NCBI GenBank assembly: GCA_020466095.1
Contig: CM035808.1
Location: forward strand, 73,277,188-73,341,187
Direction: 5' to 3'
Source: Chlorops oryzae
Taxonomy: Eukaryota; Arthropoda; Insecta; Diptera; Chloropidae
Length of the DNA: 64,000 nucleotides
The notes beneath the pieces were generated by a model. The model was not told where the DNA came from. It did not search any database and saw only the letters and a list, made by a program, of their open reading frames with translations. The translations under genes were made by a program, and so were the position numbers. Positions 28,728 through 40,799 of the stretch are shown piece by piece. Position 1 is the first letter of the stretch. Each line of letters begins with the position of its first letter.

Positions 28728-28994
28728 TCAGGCAGTTGATAGGAATTTGGAGCTTAAAGGGTTAACGGCATATTTTGGATTTTTATTGATTCCTAGCTTG
28801 TATTCCAAGTAGGGCACATTTTCTTCGGATACTTTTGTGAACTGTATAAGATGTTGTGCATCTTGCGGGAAATTAGTTGGTTTCCAATACCAAATGCCAC
28901 TAACTCTCTTATGCACCGTTATCTCCGTTGTAACAAACAAAATTGATCTTCTCTTATTAAAAATTCTTTTACTACTCACGTTTAGTAAGGTCAA
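28728..28994 (-). CDS. Hypothetical 88-aa ORF (copy B)
   Basis: Counterpart of 7865-8122, three codons longer at its C-terminus because of a substitution at the stop. It is open and near-identical ('GIWYWKPTNFPQDAQHLIQF'). Function unknown. Confidence 0.3.
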   Translation of the reverse strand: MTLLNVSSKRIFNKRRSILFVTTEITVHKRVSGIWYWKPTNFPQDAQHLIQFTKVSEENVPYLEYKLGINKNPKYAVNPLSSKFLSTA

Positions 28995-29107
28995 TAAAAA
29001 AAATTTTGTGTTTTTTTTTCTTCCAAGAAATTACAATAGGGTGATTTTTGGGTTGAACTTACGAAGTCGCAATAGTTCGGCTGATATTATCTTCAATTGT
29101 TTGTCCT

Positions 29108-29432
29108 TCAGAGTTGGATAATTCTTTAGATGTCGCCTTGTTGGTTTGTTCGAATCTTCTTCTTCAGGATTCTAAGGTGTTCCTCGATATTTTCCACCTC
29201 AGTTAATGCAGCTTCTACTTTCCATGGTGCGCGGTTCGCTTTTGTCAATTCATCTTTCAGGAATGCTCGGCGGCGGACGGCTTTTGAGATTTTTTTCTCC
29301 CCTTTGCTTTGGTGAGCGCACTTCAGGTATTGGTGGTTGTAGACTTGGTTGTTTCCTTTTTTGGGTTTTAATATAAAGTGGCCTTGGGCCAGCCGTCGGG
29401 TCCTTGAGAGTCTCCTCTAATGTTGGTTTCAT
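29108..29432 (-). pseudogene. Basic hypothetical ORF, frameshifted (copy B)
   Basis: Counterpart of 8235-8558. An added T near 29290 shifts the frame after 'VRSPKQRG', ending the ORF at 29250. The rest is preserved in another frame. From 29433 to 29930 I see no gene. Confidence 0.4.
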
Positions 29433-30095
29433 TTATACTGCAGAATGGCGTTGATTTTCTGGTTCAGGTTTGCAGGATTTTTCGTTCAGATCTCCATTGG
29501 TTTTGACACGGCCAGGATGACTTCGATTAGGATACCTTTTTAGTCCAGGTTGGCAAGGATCGCCATGAAATGTTCGCACCGGAACATTAAGTGATTTCAA
29601 TCTCTGGTTGTTGCTTGTGCATCAACCTTTTGCCAGGAATAGGACTAGAAAGTATTGTCTTTACTAGAAGAGAACCGATATACGGCGTGAGCTAGTATCC
29701 GACATCAAATCCTTCTTTATTGAGGTAAAATCTTAGTCTATATTTTATTAAAGAAATGTTCTAGCTTATATACCAAATTTCTACGAGTGAAAGTGCTGTG
29801 ACAACATTATTTTGTTTTGGGTTTTTTTTAAAGCATATTTGGAATTTCTCACCCAAAACAAAATCAATGCCAAGCATGAATAATTGCATTTTATGAGCGT
29901 GTCACTTGTTTTGTTAAAAAACGAAAAGAAAGGCAAGCGAACGCCGTTGACCTGCGTGAGTGTATAATTGCAGTTTATGGAGTTATGGCTTAACCGATTG
30001 CTCGACGTGTTTACAATATCGGCAATTGATACCTAGGGCATTGGCCGTATTACATGTGTTGAACATTCTTGTTCGATGTTTAATTATATTGTCTC

Positions 30096-31069
30096 ACAAC
30101 AATGGTGCGACAGAATTTCTACATGGCGCGATTGTAACGGAAAATCAAGAGCTGCTTCACTCGCTGTCATACGTGCACCATCTATAAGCAACGAGTGAAG
30201 ACGCAAATGGTGGCCACGTTGCCAGCGGAAAAATCGACGTTATCACTACCATTCACCCATACAGGCGTTGATTTTGCCGGACCATTCGACATCAAGGCGT
30301 CCACTCTTCGAACCGCACCATATCTGAAGGGCTATGTCAGCGCTTTTGTGTGTTTCACCACATATTCTCCGACAACGGTCGAAATTTCATAGGCGCCAAA
30401 AACCTTTTAGATACGGAATTCACCAGCTTTCTTTCCAACGCCGCTGATGACCTCCAACGAAGATACGCCCTGCAAAAGTTCGAATAGCATCTGATCCCGC
30501 CCCACGCACCTCACATGGGTGGACTATGAGAGGCGGCGGTCAAAAGCTTCAAGACTCATTTTGTCAAAGTAGCTGGGCCTCACAAGTTCTCGTTTGAAAA
30601 ACTCGCCACGTTGCTAGCTCGAAGTGAAGGAGTCTTGAACTCGCGCCAGCTCACTCCGATGTCAGAGGATCCCGCAGACCTGCTGGCACTGACGCCTGGA
30701 CATTTTCTTCGAAGAGCCCTCCTCACAGCATGGCCAGAAGAATCACAAGCCGAAATGGCGCTCACTCCGCGATGGGAGAAAGTGAAGATTCTGCATCACC
30801 GCTTCGCTCAACGTTGGAAAATGGAGTATCTCTTGGACTTACATAAAAGAGATAAATGGAGGGTGCCACAACCGAATTTGAAGGTTGACGATTTCGTCGT
30901 CATTATGGATACACAGCTGTCCCCATTTGGGTGGAGGAAAGGAAGAATCGTTCAAGTGCACCCGGGAGATGATGGTCTTGTGCGCATTGTCGACGTCAAA
31001 ACACAATTTGGTATTATCACAAGGCCGATTAAAAAGCTCTGCCTGCTCGAATTGTCAGAAACCTTATGA
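30096..31069 (+). pseudogene. pol: BEL/Pao integrase and C-terminal domain remnant (copy B)
   Basis: It has the same motifs and the same core deletion as 9223-10196: 'THTGVDFAGPFDIKAS' with the first Asp, then out of frame 'FSDNGRNFIGA'. The 152-codon tail (30611-31069) is fully open. Small differences from copy A (for example DYGLVRYV to DDGLVRIV) may preserve the older state. Confidence 0.75.
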
Positions 31070-31174
31070 CTATCAGTCCTCATCCTTTCGCAACACCCTC
31101 CCTTTCTCCCCCTCTTATCATTTATCATTGAATATCCGCTCATCAACACCTCCTTTTCGTTTCAGATCAGCACC

Positions 31175-31732
31175 ATGACAGAATGGTGGTGTGTAGGGTG
31201 CGACGGGGCCCACGGCTTGAGCCGCTGTCGTCGCTTCCGCCGCTGGAACGTGGAGAGGCGATTGTTAGCGACGCAGTAAAACAAATGGTGCTTTCGATGC
31301 CTGCAGCCGTCACATTTGAGGAGGGGCTGCTTTTTCCAGCGGGCCTGCAAAATTTGTGGCCAGCATCATCATACGCTAATCCATCAAGAGCGCCGGTCGT
31401 CGTCGCCTTATGAGCCCGGCCCGTGGAGGCTCCAGAGGGTCCAATCATCAACCCATCTGCCGCCATCGCGCCGCCGCCGCTCTCGTCGACGCCATCGCCA
31501 CCCCCGATCCGAACGCCATAACTCCACAGAACGGCCTCCCATCAATAGCCGTCGTCGCTCGCCATCGGAGCCGCATCAGGGACGCCGTCGCTGCCAATCC
31601 AATGTCGAGAGGCGCCGCTCACCTTCAGGTGCTCGACGTCTGGAAAACCACGAGCAGCCACGTCGGCGGGTTCGATTCGCTCTCTCGCCCGAACGCCACA
31701 CAATGTCCCCCATGGTCTCATCAAACGGTTGA
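31175..31732 (+). pseudogene. Post-pol zinc-knuckle/RS ORF (copy B)
   Basis: Counterpart of 10302-10859 with the same length and the same internal TAA, 34 codons after the ATG. It has Cys/His clusters 'CVGCDGAHGLSRCRRF' and 'CKICGQHHHTLIH' and an Arg/Ser-rich tail. One Cys of the middle cluster is Trp ('WCFRC' versus 'CCFRC'). The splice-acceptor-like tract lies just upstream, ending at 31165. Confidence 0.6.
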
Positions 31733-31860
31733 GACTGGCCGGCTCCCAGGTCGTCGGATGCCGCCATCATCCTGGAGCTGATGGAAGAGGTGCGAGAATT
31801 CCTGCGCAGCCGAGAAAGGTTAGCAGGAATTACCTATTGCGTAGCGCAAGGCGGGCAGTA

Positions 31861-32445
31861 TGTCCTTTTTTCGCCGTAGCCGCTATGAAGACGAGCTCTT
31901 ATTCAGAACTACTTAACGAAACTTTGCTCTCTCTCTGGTTCAAGAGCTCGAACTCCAGCGACGGCGATTCACTGTTTTTTTTATCGTCTCGGCTTACGCG
32001 CGCTTCAACGCTTCGCAACTTAAAATAAATCAAAATCTAATTGTGCACTCCAGCAAAAAAAAAAAAACAAAAAGAAAAAAAACGAACCAAAAATCATAAA
32101 AGGGGAACTTAGATTCGCGGTTTATCCGCCAAAAACAAAGAACATATAATTTGAATGAACAAACAAAAAAGAAGCAACAGAAAAGTGAATTAATTATAAG
32201 GAAATTGCCAAGAAGGCGAATTTTAAGTTTGTGCCTTCCTCCCTTTTTGTTCCTTTCGTTAATCGCCAAGAAGGCAAGTTTATTTTTTTTACATCAAATC
32301 TCTTACAAATCGAATTTTCGCGTCGTGCAATCGAACCACAAAAACGCCGCAGAAACCAGCACATCGGCCGAAAATCAGTCCGAAAACATGCATCGCTCCG
32401 GAGAACAACAGGTACGTCCCTTTGTTACTCTCCCTCACTTCAACA
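31861..32445 (+). repeat. BEL/Pao 3' LTR (copy B)
   Basis: 585 bp, TGTCC...CTTCAACA, counterpart of 10988-11574, with the same ATG and CAG|GTACGT donor near its end (donor at about 32411). From 32446 to 33000 there is no gene. About 150 bp (32590-32735) is absent from copy A. Confidence 0.65.
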
Positions 32446-32999
32446 AAGGGCTTAAACTTTTTATTTTTAATACTTCAATGTAAAATTTGTTTAGATCAAA
32501 CTAAGGTACAAACAAGGACCTCCTGTTAAAAGTCATACCGTTGAAGATTTTTGGTTTTAAACATATGCACATAGATCCTTGTGATGTGCTAACCACATCA
32601 CAATTTTCTTTTATTAATTTTTTTCAGATGTGGGGGCAACTTCTAAAGAAAAAATAGAAATGCCCTGATTAAAACAAAACCGTGCAAATTATTTCATTTT
32701 AGTTAAATGGCACATAAAATCCTGGGCACAAGCTTAATCACTTATTGCTTCCAAAAAATACGAAATTTTGGGAGCTAACTTTACGCCGTGAAAAAGACCT
32801 CTCTATAAAAACAAAACTATCCGAACGATTTTTTTTTTCTAAACCGGCACATAACAGCACACATCGAGCACATCCAAGCACAAGTTTCAAAAACTATAAA
32901 TTTTATAAAGGTGCTAACTTCACGCACATTTGTACTTCTAGTTATTGCTGCAATGGATGGTATCAAAGTTTTTAATTCATTAGAATTAACTGGAATTCT

Positions 33000-35212
33000 A
33001 GAAAGTGCATCAGAATTAGTGCTTAATTTCCTTGTTTATATATAGTCTCAAAATCATGTTCCATGAGATCCATTCGAATTTTGGTGAGTTCTGAAGAGGG
33101 GTTTAATGTTTAAACAAAGAATCTAATGGTCAATGATCTGTTACTAATTAGAAAGATTTTTCATAGACGTAAGGTCTGAAGTGATTTAGCGCCCAATGAA
33201 TAGCTGAACGTTCTTTTTAGATAATTGGTTTATTTAATTCGTGTGTATTTAAAGATCTACTTGCATATGCAATTGGCAGATCAGTTCCTATTGTACCGTG
33301 AGAAAGTACTGCACCAAGTGCATAATTTGAGGCGTCTGTTGTAAAAATTAATTTTTTTTTTTTTGGAGATTTGGATATTGTTAGATTTGTGGATAAGTAA
33401 ATTATTCAGTAAATTATTATATAGTAAATTATTTCTCCAAAGTTTTTTACGAACTTTCTATAATAATTGCAAATTCAACAAATCTTCTTGTTTCATTTGA
33501 GTTTGTAGGTCTTAAAAAGTCTTTCACTACGTTGCACTTTTTTGGGTATGTTGTTACGCCAAGATCTGTTATTTTATGACCTAAAAATATTACTTCGTTT
33601 TTACAAAATTACAATTTGATGCAATTAACTTTAAATTGTCTTTTTGTAATCTTTGAAGTACTTGTTGAAGATTTGAATTATGCTCAGATATTTTTTTCCC
33701 AAAAATCTATATATTGTTTGTTGGAAAAGCTGTTAAAGGTCTTGATTGTTCACTAAGCGGAATTTGATGGAATGATTTCGTGATGTCTAATGTGGATAAA
33801 TAATAAGCACCTTCTAATTTATCGAGAACATCTTCCAATCTTGAAATGGGAAATTTGTCATCGACTTGTTTTTTATTAAGCTGGTGAAAATCAACTACTT
33901 ATCGCAATTTCTTTTCTTGTCTTGAGTTTTTTTTTTTTTTGGTACTTTTAATAAAGGTGCATTTAAAGGGCTAGTTAAATGTTCAAAAATGCCTTTGCAT
34001 AGAAGTTCGTGAGTACTACCTTTTGTTCATTAAAATAAGTTGTTAACGGATAATTCTTCACTGCTTAAATGAAATATATTTTGAAATTTATTTCTAAGTG
34101 CCGTTATGGATTTGCTAGTGGAATACTCTAAAATTTGTAAATTGAAAAGTTTTTCCAACTTTAACCATTGCAAATTGAAATTGTTAGTGGACAAAGAATT
34201 TTGTTTCTTTATATTAGTGAAGGTAAAATTTTCATAGTTTATCTTTGCTCTGACCTTTGCATAAAAATCTGTTCCTAAAATTGCACTTGACCTTATAGGA
34301 AATGAACCATATACAACATTGAACTTGTGCTTTAAATCACTATCGTCTATATTTATAGGCAAATTACATGTTCCGAAAGGGACAATGTCTTTCTTTGAGA
34401 TTCCTGAAATTGCACATGAGTCGCTGCTGTCAATACATACATATATAACACAAATGTTCATATCTTATTAATGATATTTCTGCCCCTGTATCTATTAAAA
34501 ATGAAATAATGCTACTTTTACATTTTTATAAGCTTAATTACTATGATCAAAATTTACAGTGAAATGAAAAGTTTTTATATAATCCCCGAGTGACCTAATC
34601 TGCTACCTTTTCGGTATCGGAGGTACTAAAGTTTCCCTGTTGCTCTGTGCCATTAGAAAAAATTAATTATGCCTCACATTATTTTGGCTTTTGGGGTTGT
34701 TCGAATTTAAATTCGCCATTTTGCCTCTGCTGATTTCCTCTATGCTGGTTTCTACCGTTGCGCTGTCTGTACATCACGATACAAGCTTCTTCCGTATGAA
34801 ATTATTCTTGCGCTATTTGGAGAGCCTCATTTAAAGTGGAGACTCTACTTGCTGCAATTGTTTATGATATGCTATTGCTGCCTTTTCTGCAGGTGTTTGC
34901 AGTGTTGAAATTTGTATTGAATTTAATTCCGAAAATAAATTTTCTATGGTTTCAGCGAATCAAAATATTGGTTTTCGGACTTGTGTTGCTCTGGATAATT
35001 CATTTAATGCAGTGTTTGCAGTCTTTCTGGGCTTGAATATTGCCAAGTAATTCGAGTTGCGTTTTTACTTTATCTGGTATTTTGGTGTTGAAGACTAATG
35101 AAAAATAGTGGGTTTCTTACTATCTAGAATTTCTGCGTGAAATAATTCGATTAAGTTGATAAATTTTTGAGCATCTTCTAATTTTCCTGAAAAATCTGGT
35201 ATGGCCTTAGTG
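33000..35212 (-). pseudogene. pol: Second gypsy remnant (copy B): RNase H, RT, protease, gag end
   Basis: Counterpart of 12000-14251. The protease ORF is 34461-34030 ('AILGTDFYAKVRAKINYENF') and is a little longer than in copy A ('FQNIFHLSSEELSV' follows). RNase H and RT motifs are readable in broken frames (33330-33700). The gag end (34600-35212) lacks ~38 bp relative to copy A. The sequence continues uninterrupted through the GTGT site where copy A has the solo LTR. Confidence 0.7.
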
Positions 35213-35330
35213 TACTGTATCACGTTAAAGTTTGATTCTGTCATTTTACCATTTCCGAAGGAAAGGGTATATTAAGTTTGGCACGGATTATGTAACATAC
35301 CAAAGGAATCGCGATAGATATAGACATATA

Positions 35331-36620
35331 TTAGGTGTAGTAAAACGAAATCCATTATTTTTCCAATAGATGGCGTTATTTATCTGCATCTCGCGTTGTA
35401 TAAGTCCGATCGTGTTCCGCTAGGGGGTATTAGAAAGATGACAATTCCTACTAAAAAAGCTTTTTTGACACTTTTTTGATTGATTGATTCAGTTTTGTTT
35501 GAGAGCTTGTCAAAGATGGACATCAGCAAAGAGAAAATTCGCTACAATTTACAGTTTTTCTTCGATAAGGGAGAAAACGCAAGCCAGGTGGCTGAAAATG
35601 TGAATAGCGTTTATGGACCTGATACTGTAACAGCCAATCATGCGCAATTTCGGTTTCGTCGATTCCGTTCCGGTAACTTCGATGTCAAGGATGCACCACG
35701 CACTGGAAGGCCAATTGTCGAAAATGTCCATAAAATCATGGAAATTATCGAGTCCGACCGTCATGTTAGCACTGTTTCGATTGCAAAAGAGCTAAAGATT
35801 GCACAAAAAACCGTTTGGAACCATTTGAATAAGGCTGGATACACAAAGAAGCTCGATGTATGGGTGCCACACGAGTTAACGCAAAAAAAACTCATAGACC
35901 GAATTTCCATCTGCGAATCGCTGCTGAACCGCAACAAAATCGACCCATTTCTGAAGCGGTTGGTGACTGGTGATGAAAAGTGGGTCACTTACGACAACTT
36001 CAAGCGAAAACGGTCGTGGTCGAAACACGGTGAACCGGCGGAAACGGTGGCCAAACCAGGATTGACGGCCAGGAAGGTTTTGCTGTGTGTTTGGTGGGAT
36101 TGGCAGGGAATTATCTACTATGAGCTGCTCCCATATGGCAAAACTCTTAACTCGGAACTCTACTGTCAACAATTGAATCGTCTGAAGGAAGCAATCGCCC
36201 ATAAGCGGCCAGCTTTGGCCAATAGGAGAGGAATTGTGTTCCATCAGGACAACGCCAAGCCACACACATCGATAGTGACTCGCCAGAAGCTCCGGGAGTT
36301 TGGTTGGGAGGTTCTTCTGCATCCACCTTATAGTCCGGACCTGGCACCAAGTGATTACCATCTGTTCCTGTCCATGGCGAACAATTTTGCTGGTGAAACA
36401 TTCGCTTCAAGAGAGGCTTCTGAAATTCGACTGTCTCAATTTTTTGCTAATAGGAACGAGGGCTTCTATGAGAGAGGCATAATGAAATAACCTTTAAAAT
36501 GGCAACAAGCTATCGAACAAAACGGGGCATATTTGACCTAAATCAGGTCATTCTAACTATCTTAAATAAAGCCCTCAATTTAATGCAAAAATAATGGATT
36601 TCTTTTTACTACACCTAATA
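35331..36620 (+). mobile_element. Mariner transposon (1,290 bp)
   Basis: Ends are TTAGGTGTAGTAAAA... and ...TTTTTACTACACCTAA, about 30-bp imperfect inverted repeats (with ATCCATTATTTTT / AAAATAATGGAT inside), flanked by TA (35329-35330 and 36621-36622). Copy A has the empty TATATA site near 15852. The length is typical of mariner. Confidence 0.95.
35516..36490 (+). pseudogene. Mariner transposase, truncated near the C-terminus by one stop
   Basis: The frame opens at 35480, but the Met at 35516 ('MDISKEKIRYNLQFFF') matches the usual mariner start. The helix-turn-helix region includes 'WVPHEL'. Catalytic D,D34D residues are present: 'TGDEKWV', 'HQDNAKPH' and 'SPDLAPSDYHLF'. A TAA at 36488-36490 stops it after 'RGIMK'; the same frame goes on for 16 codons with the usual family ending ('KWQQAIEQNGAYL'). 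Only this stop appears to disable it. The sequence resembles the mellifera-type subfamily more than irritans, as a judgement from memory. Confidence 0.85.
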
Positions 36621-37849
36621 TATTATATATATTCTTGAGCAGGTTGACAAGAGGAGTCGATCTAGCCATGTCTGTCTGTCTGTCGGTCACACTTTAGTTT
36701 TTTGTAATTTACTCCTATGGCATGAAAGATAACATATCGAAATTTGGCATGGACTTGAACCAGGTAATTGTCCGAGAAACTGCATACCCATTTTTTTTGT
36801 AGTTTCTTCTTGGGTCGTGGGAAGTGGTTCAGAAATTTCAATAATCACGATTTTTAAGGTTTTCCTGGATAACTTTTTTACTATACATCCCAGCTTATTG
36901 AAATTTGGTGTGTGTATAGCTACTATAAAGAATTAAGCTTTCGCTGAAAAACAATTGCGACATCGCTATAACTATGGTCATCATCCCTTACATAAGAAAA
37001 AAACACTCTTTCTCTTATTTTTACATCTGTATACAAAAATGCATTTTTTTTTTGCTTCTTCTGATTGTGTATTTTGCAGCCAACTAAAGTCGTCAGTTAT
37101 GGTTAAAATTTGACCATGACCACCATTCGCGAATTTCGCAAAAATTTTATTTTCACTGTTTTGAATTCAGGTCTTCGCAGCTAGACAAAATGTCCTCTAA
37201 CAGTTAAAATTTGACCATGACCACTATTCGCGAAATTCGCAAAAATTTTATTTTCACTATTTTGAATTGAGGATTTCGCAGAAAGACAAAATGTCCTCTA
37301 ACGGTTAAATTTTGACGATGACTACCAATTACGAAATTCGCAAAAATTTGATTTTGACTATTTTGAATTGAGTATTTCGCAGCTAGACAAAATGTCCTCT
37401 AACGGTTAAAATTTGATTAAGACCACCATTGGCGAGATTACCAAAAATTTTATTTTCTTTATTTTGAATTGAGTATTTCGCAGCTAGACAAAATGTCCTC
37501 TTACGGTTGAAATTTGATCAAGATCTCCATCCGTGAAATTTGCGAAAATTTGTTTTTCACTATTTCGAATTGAGTATTTCGCAGCTAGATATAATAACCT
37601 TTACGGTTTAAATTTGATCACGCCCACCATTCGCAAAAATTTTGTGCTTAATAATAATAATTGTGAAGTTGAGTCGAAGCACTGATGAGGTGCAGCGAGA
37701 TATCCAAGCTAGAACGACAAAAATTTTTGTTAGGGTAATGTTTTAACATATTTTAGGCTGAGGAAAAGGTATGTGTGCAATCGGTTTAGCCGATGTAAAC
37801 TTCTTTACTTGTTTTTATATATTTTTTATTATTTTGGCTGTTTTTGTGG

Positions 37850-38600
37850 CTGCTGTATAAAAATTTTCCTCAGTCTTTAATAGCGTCGATTAGCCCGTTG
37901 TACAAATTTTCATTTTTTTCCTTTTTTCTTACTACAGTTATCTTTGTGTATTTTCTTGTCGGGGTCTTTTTAAGAGTGGATAAACTATGTTTTAGACGCG
38001 CAAGTGTTTCTTGGGTCAATGTTTCCATATATGATTAGTTGGATCTGACATCAGTAAGGCATGCCACAGATCTAGCTGCTTAAAGAGCTTCTAACCTTTT
38101 ATTCTTTTTGTTGATTCTATAAAGTTTCAGGGTTAAATTCAATATGCAAATGATAAAATTTTTTTTTTTTATTTAAACTTTGCTTCTCTTTACTGGATCT
38201 TCCTTTGGGTGGGAACTAACAGTAATTATTCGAATCTTAATACTTAAATATAACTTTACTATTTATACAGAAATAAACATAAATAGTTTTGATTCCAACG
38301 GGCCTCTATTTCGAAAGTGGGCTGCTGAGGACTTATAACTGTTAAGCCTCATCCGTTGGTAGGATGAGCCATGATCATGCACGAGTGAGGTGCGTCAAGC
38401 TTAGTGAATCCTTGGTTGGATAAGCGTACGGTGCACACGAGCAAGCTGCGTAAAATTGATTGGCTAGAACGGCTACTCCGATGGTAGTTAGCAGCATTGA
38501 GCGTTGAGCGTGCACGAGCGAGGTACCTCAATCCATATGATTCCGTAATTGGACAAACGTCTGATATTTACGAGCGAGGTGCAGATAACAGAGTATCTTT
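37850..38600 (-). other. LINE 3' tail region and flanking non-coding sequence
   Basis: 37850-38157 has no recognised gene (a 64-codon plus-strand ORF is probably chance). A T-tract at 38160-38172 is the likely poly(A) end of a minus-strand LINE. From 38340 to 38590 a loose repeat is present: variants of GCACGAGCGAGGTGC occur four times (near 38380, 38435, 38510, 38565), probably in the LINE 3' UTR. Confidence 0.5.
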
Positions 38601-39168
38601 GTTATGTTTCCAAAACACTAGAAACGGATGGAAGGTTCTTTCTTCTTAACCGTGTTCGACGTGTTGCATTGTTAAGGCTTTTTGCCAGCTGATTCGAGTG
38701 ATTCCTTAGCTTCTGATTGTAGGATGATTTAAGACGAACGATTTCGTCCTTAATAAGTGGGACTTACAGATCGCAGTGAATGCTTTCATTACTATTATAT
38801 AGTAGAACTATATACTCCATATTAATAGGGGAGCGATAGTTAATTAGCCAGTGAATTTTTGTGGCTTTAAGTTTCAGGTTGGTCCTTTCTGCTTCGATGT
38901 GCTTTCGCCAAATTAATCGTTTATCTAAGTGGACTCCTTAATAGATTACACTATTAACTTGGGGATGGAGACTTCTTTAAGGAGAATGGTAGTGCTAATA
39001 CCTCTTCTAAGCGTAAATGTAATGTGTTTACATTTACCTTCGTTTACATTAATTCGCCAGGTAAAGAGCCATTTTTCAATCAATTGCATATGCTCTTGTA
39101 GGATTCTTGATGCTTTTATTATTTATTCGTTATAAATTCATTTACTCTTACTCTAAAGAATCTATTTT
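38600..39168 (-). pseudogene. Jockey-type LINE RT C-terminal part
   Basis: On the minus strand: 'ASRILQEHMQLIEKWLFTW', 'NVNEGKCKHITFTLRR' and 'VSIPK', the thumb region of Jockey-clade RT, followed by several stops. The upstream half of this RT lies to the right of the BEL/Pao array (47518-47986), so the array interrupts the LINE. About 80 RT codons, including the catalytic region, are missing between the halves. Confidence 0.65.
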
Positions 39169-39173
39169 GGCGG

Positions 39174-39623
39174 TGTCTGATTTCAGACTAAAGAGGACGT
39201 ACCTGGTACTCCGCTGCTGACCCTGGGGGATACCGGGTACGTCGATTTATATGTCGGTTTGCGCGACGATAATTCGGGTTTAGTTTTGATGTTTGAGAAA
39301 ACATTTAAGTTTTTTATTTCGTTTATTAATTCAAATTATATTTTGGTTTTATTTTTGATTTTAACTCCAATCACTTCACCTTTTGAATTTTAATTACTTT
39401 TTAGGTTGGGATTTTTTTCTTTTAATTTTAACGTTTTTTCCGACGCGTGAGCGAGTTGGTAGCAAGAAGAGACTCTTTCGGCAGTGAAGAGGGCAGCGCG
39501 CAGTGCTCCCAGGCAGCGCTGCCAGTTAGCGCAGTCGAACGCGAAAAAGGTACTCAAAAAGATTGGTTATTCTGCCGTTCTTTAAAGCCCCGGCTTCAAA
39601 GTGGCTACGGCGAAAAACCAACA
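39174..39623 (-). repeat. BEL/Pao LTR 1 (3' LTR of the array)
   Basis: Plus-strand reading is TGTCTGATTTCAG...ACCAACA. On the minus strand it starts TGTTGG after the polypurine-type junction and has CAG|GTACGT about 25 bases before its end. Confidence 0.85.
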
Positions 39624-40201
39624 TACTGCCCTCCTGGATCGAACTGCTGGATGACGAATGCACAGCTTATCATACGAAAGACCAGATACGCTTGCAGCAC
39701 CGCTCCAACATAAACCACATCGTTCAGCGATAAGGAGGAAGAGGTCTTTTGGAAAGCGTTGAAAACGTTTCGTATCTTCGTGGATGTACTCTCGGGCTTA
39801 ATCACTGAATTAAAGGTGTCGCGCATAAGTGGCTGCCGTGCGAGCCTGTTCTTCAAGCTCCTGCATTGCGTCAGCGCTCCAAATCGCGACGAGTCCAAGC
39901 AAGGGGCGGCTTTAGAAAATTCGATCTTAAACGGTGGACGCACAACGGGCCTACCATCCGAATTTCTAGATGTGATTTGCGAATATATTTTTTCGCAATA
40001 GATGTCCTCTGGAAAAGGCAGAGGCGAAGCTGAAACTTCCTCTTGTTCTGGAAATGATTTGAGTGACTCGTGAAGTGACTCCTGGTGGTCTCCGGAGGAG
40101 ACTTGCGTCGTAAACGCTTCGATGGATTCGCTGGCGATTGACCCACTCAAATACCATCCGAATTCTGATTTTTGGGCAATTAGGCCCCCACCGATGTTCA
40201 T
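39624..40201 (-). pseudogene. pol: BEL/Pao Pol N-terminal fragment, internal copy 1
   Basis: 'GGGLIAQKSEFGWYLSG' and 'STSTKIRNVFNAFQKTSSSLSLNDV' are the conserved BEL/Pao segments between protease and RT. After 'VGAVLQ' the reading jumps to unrelated sequence ('AYLVFRM'), which marks the internal deletion that removed RT, RNase H and integrase. About 155 bp present in copy 2 (43505-43660) is missing here, with a short CCTCCTGG repeat at the junction. Confidence 0.8.
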
Positions 40202-40216
40202 CTTGATGCCCGACCG

Positions 40217-40777
40217 CTACAACTTCGGCATGATATCCGACCCAATGACCATATCGATGCGGGGTGGATTCATAAAACAGGGATCGGCGAGCTCCAACGA
40301 TGAGATTTCGTGGGGATCCGAATTGGAGAACCATTTGGCCGGAAGCCAATTGGTCAATTTTGGCAACATCGCGGCGTCGATTTCATCCTCGAACATAGAA
40401 CGAGGCGATGCGAGCGTGATGGTGCACTTCTTTTTAGCAATTTGGGTGCATTGTCCACCCATGACAGATAAGTTGCATACTTTAGGGGTCGTTGGCAAAT
40501 TCAAATGCAGCTGCAGTCGATCAGTAAGAAATTTCCTCTGCGAACCTTGATCTAAAAGCGCCCGAACCGTTGGCAAAATAGCCTGAGTCTGGCTGATGGA
40601 GACGTGTGCGTGTGCCTGTGACGGGGAGGGGATGCTCACGGAGCTCGAAGCCTTTGGTTGCGCACGAAAATGCGGCGGTTGGCTCGTCGGAAACGGGCCC
40701 ATCTCCGGGGGAGATGTCAATGGGGGGGTAGAGACTTTGTTGTCCGGTGTTGCAGCCGCGCTCGAAACATGCAACAA
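40217..40777 (-). pseudogene. pol: BEL/Pao protease, internal copy 1
   Basis: BEL-type aspartic protease segment with 'ALLDQGSQRKFLTDRL' (catalytic Asp), 'PKVCNLSVMGG' and 'IDMVIGSDIMPKL'. A TAG directly after 'MPKL' separates it from the downstream Pol part in the same frame. The upstream 'QRHHTLLH' belongs to the last gag zinc finger, cut off by a TAA shared with copy 2. Confidence 0.8.
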
Positions 40778-40799
40778 AGTGTGATGTCGTTGTTAGCAC

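Larger units (their letters stand above)
29930..32445 (+). mobile_element. BEL/Pao retrotransposon, 5'-truncated (copy B)
   Basis: Counterpart of 9060-11574. The integrase remnant (about 30096-31069) has the same internal deletion. The C-terminal Pol ORF is 30611-31069 ('GWRKGRIVQVHPGDDGLVRIV'). The post-pol zinc-finger ORF follows, then the polypurine-type junction and the 3' LTR (31861-32445). Confidence 0.75.
35260..37840 (+). repeat. Mini-me-like repeat with 101-bp tandem repeats (copy B), split by mariner
   Basis: Counterpart of 15736-17050. The mariner is inserted in its TATATA tract. The 101-bp repeats lie at about 37075-37620. It ends TTTACTTGTTTTTATATA near 37822. No coding potential. 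Confidence 0.7.
17195..37850. repeat. Copy B of the tandem segmental duplication, enlarged by two insertions
   Basis: Copy B corresponds to copy A after removal of the LTR retrotransposon (18103-28280 plus a 4-bp duplication) and the mariner (35331-36620 plus TA); about 9.2 kb then remains. It keeps ~150 bp near 32590-32735 that copy A lacks. It lacks ~38 bp near 35043 and ~117 bp near 37838 that copy A has. It does not carry the solo LTR of copy A. The right breakpoint is near 37848, after TGTTTTTGTGGC. Confidence 0.85.
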
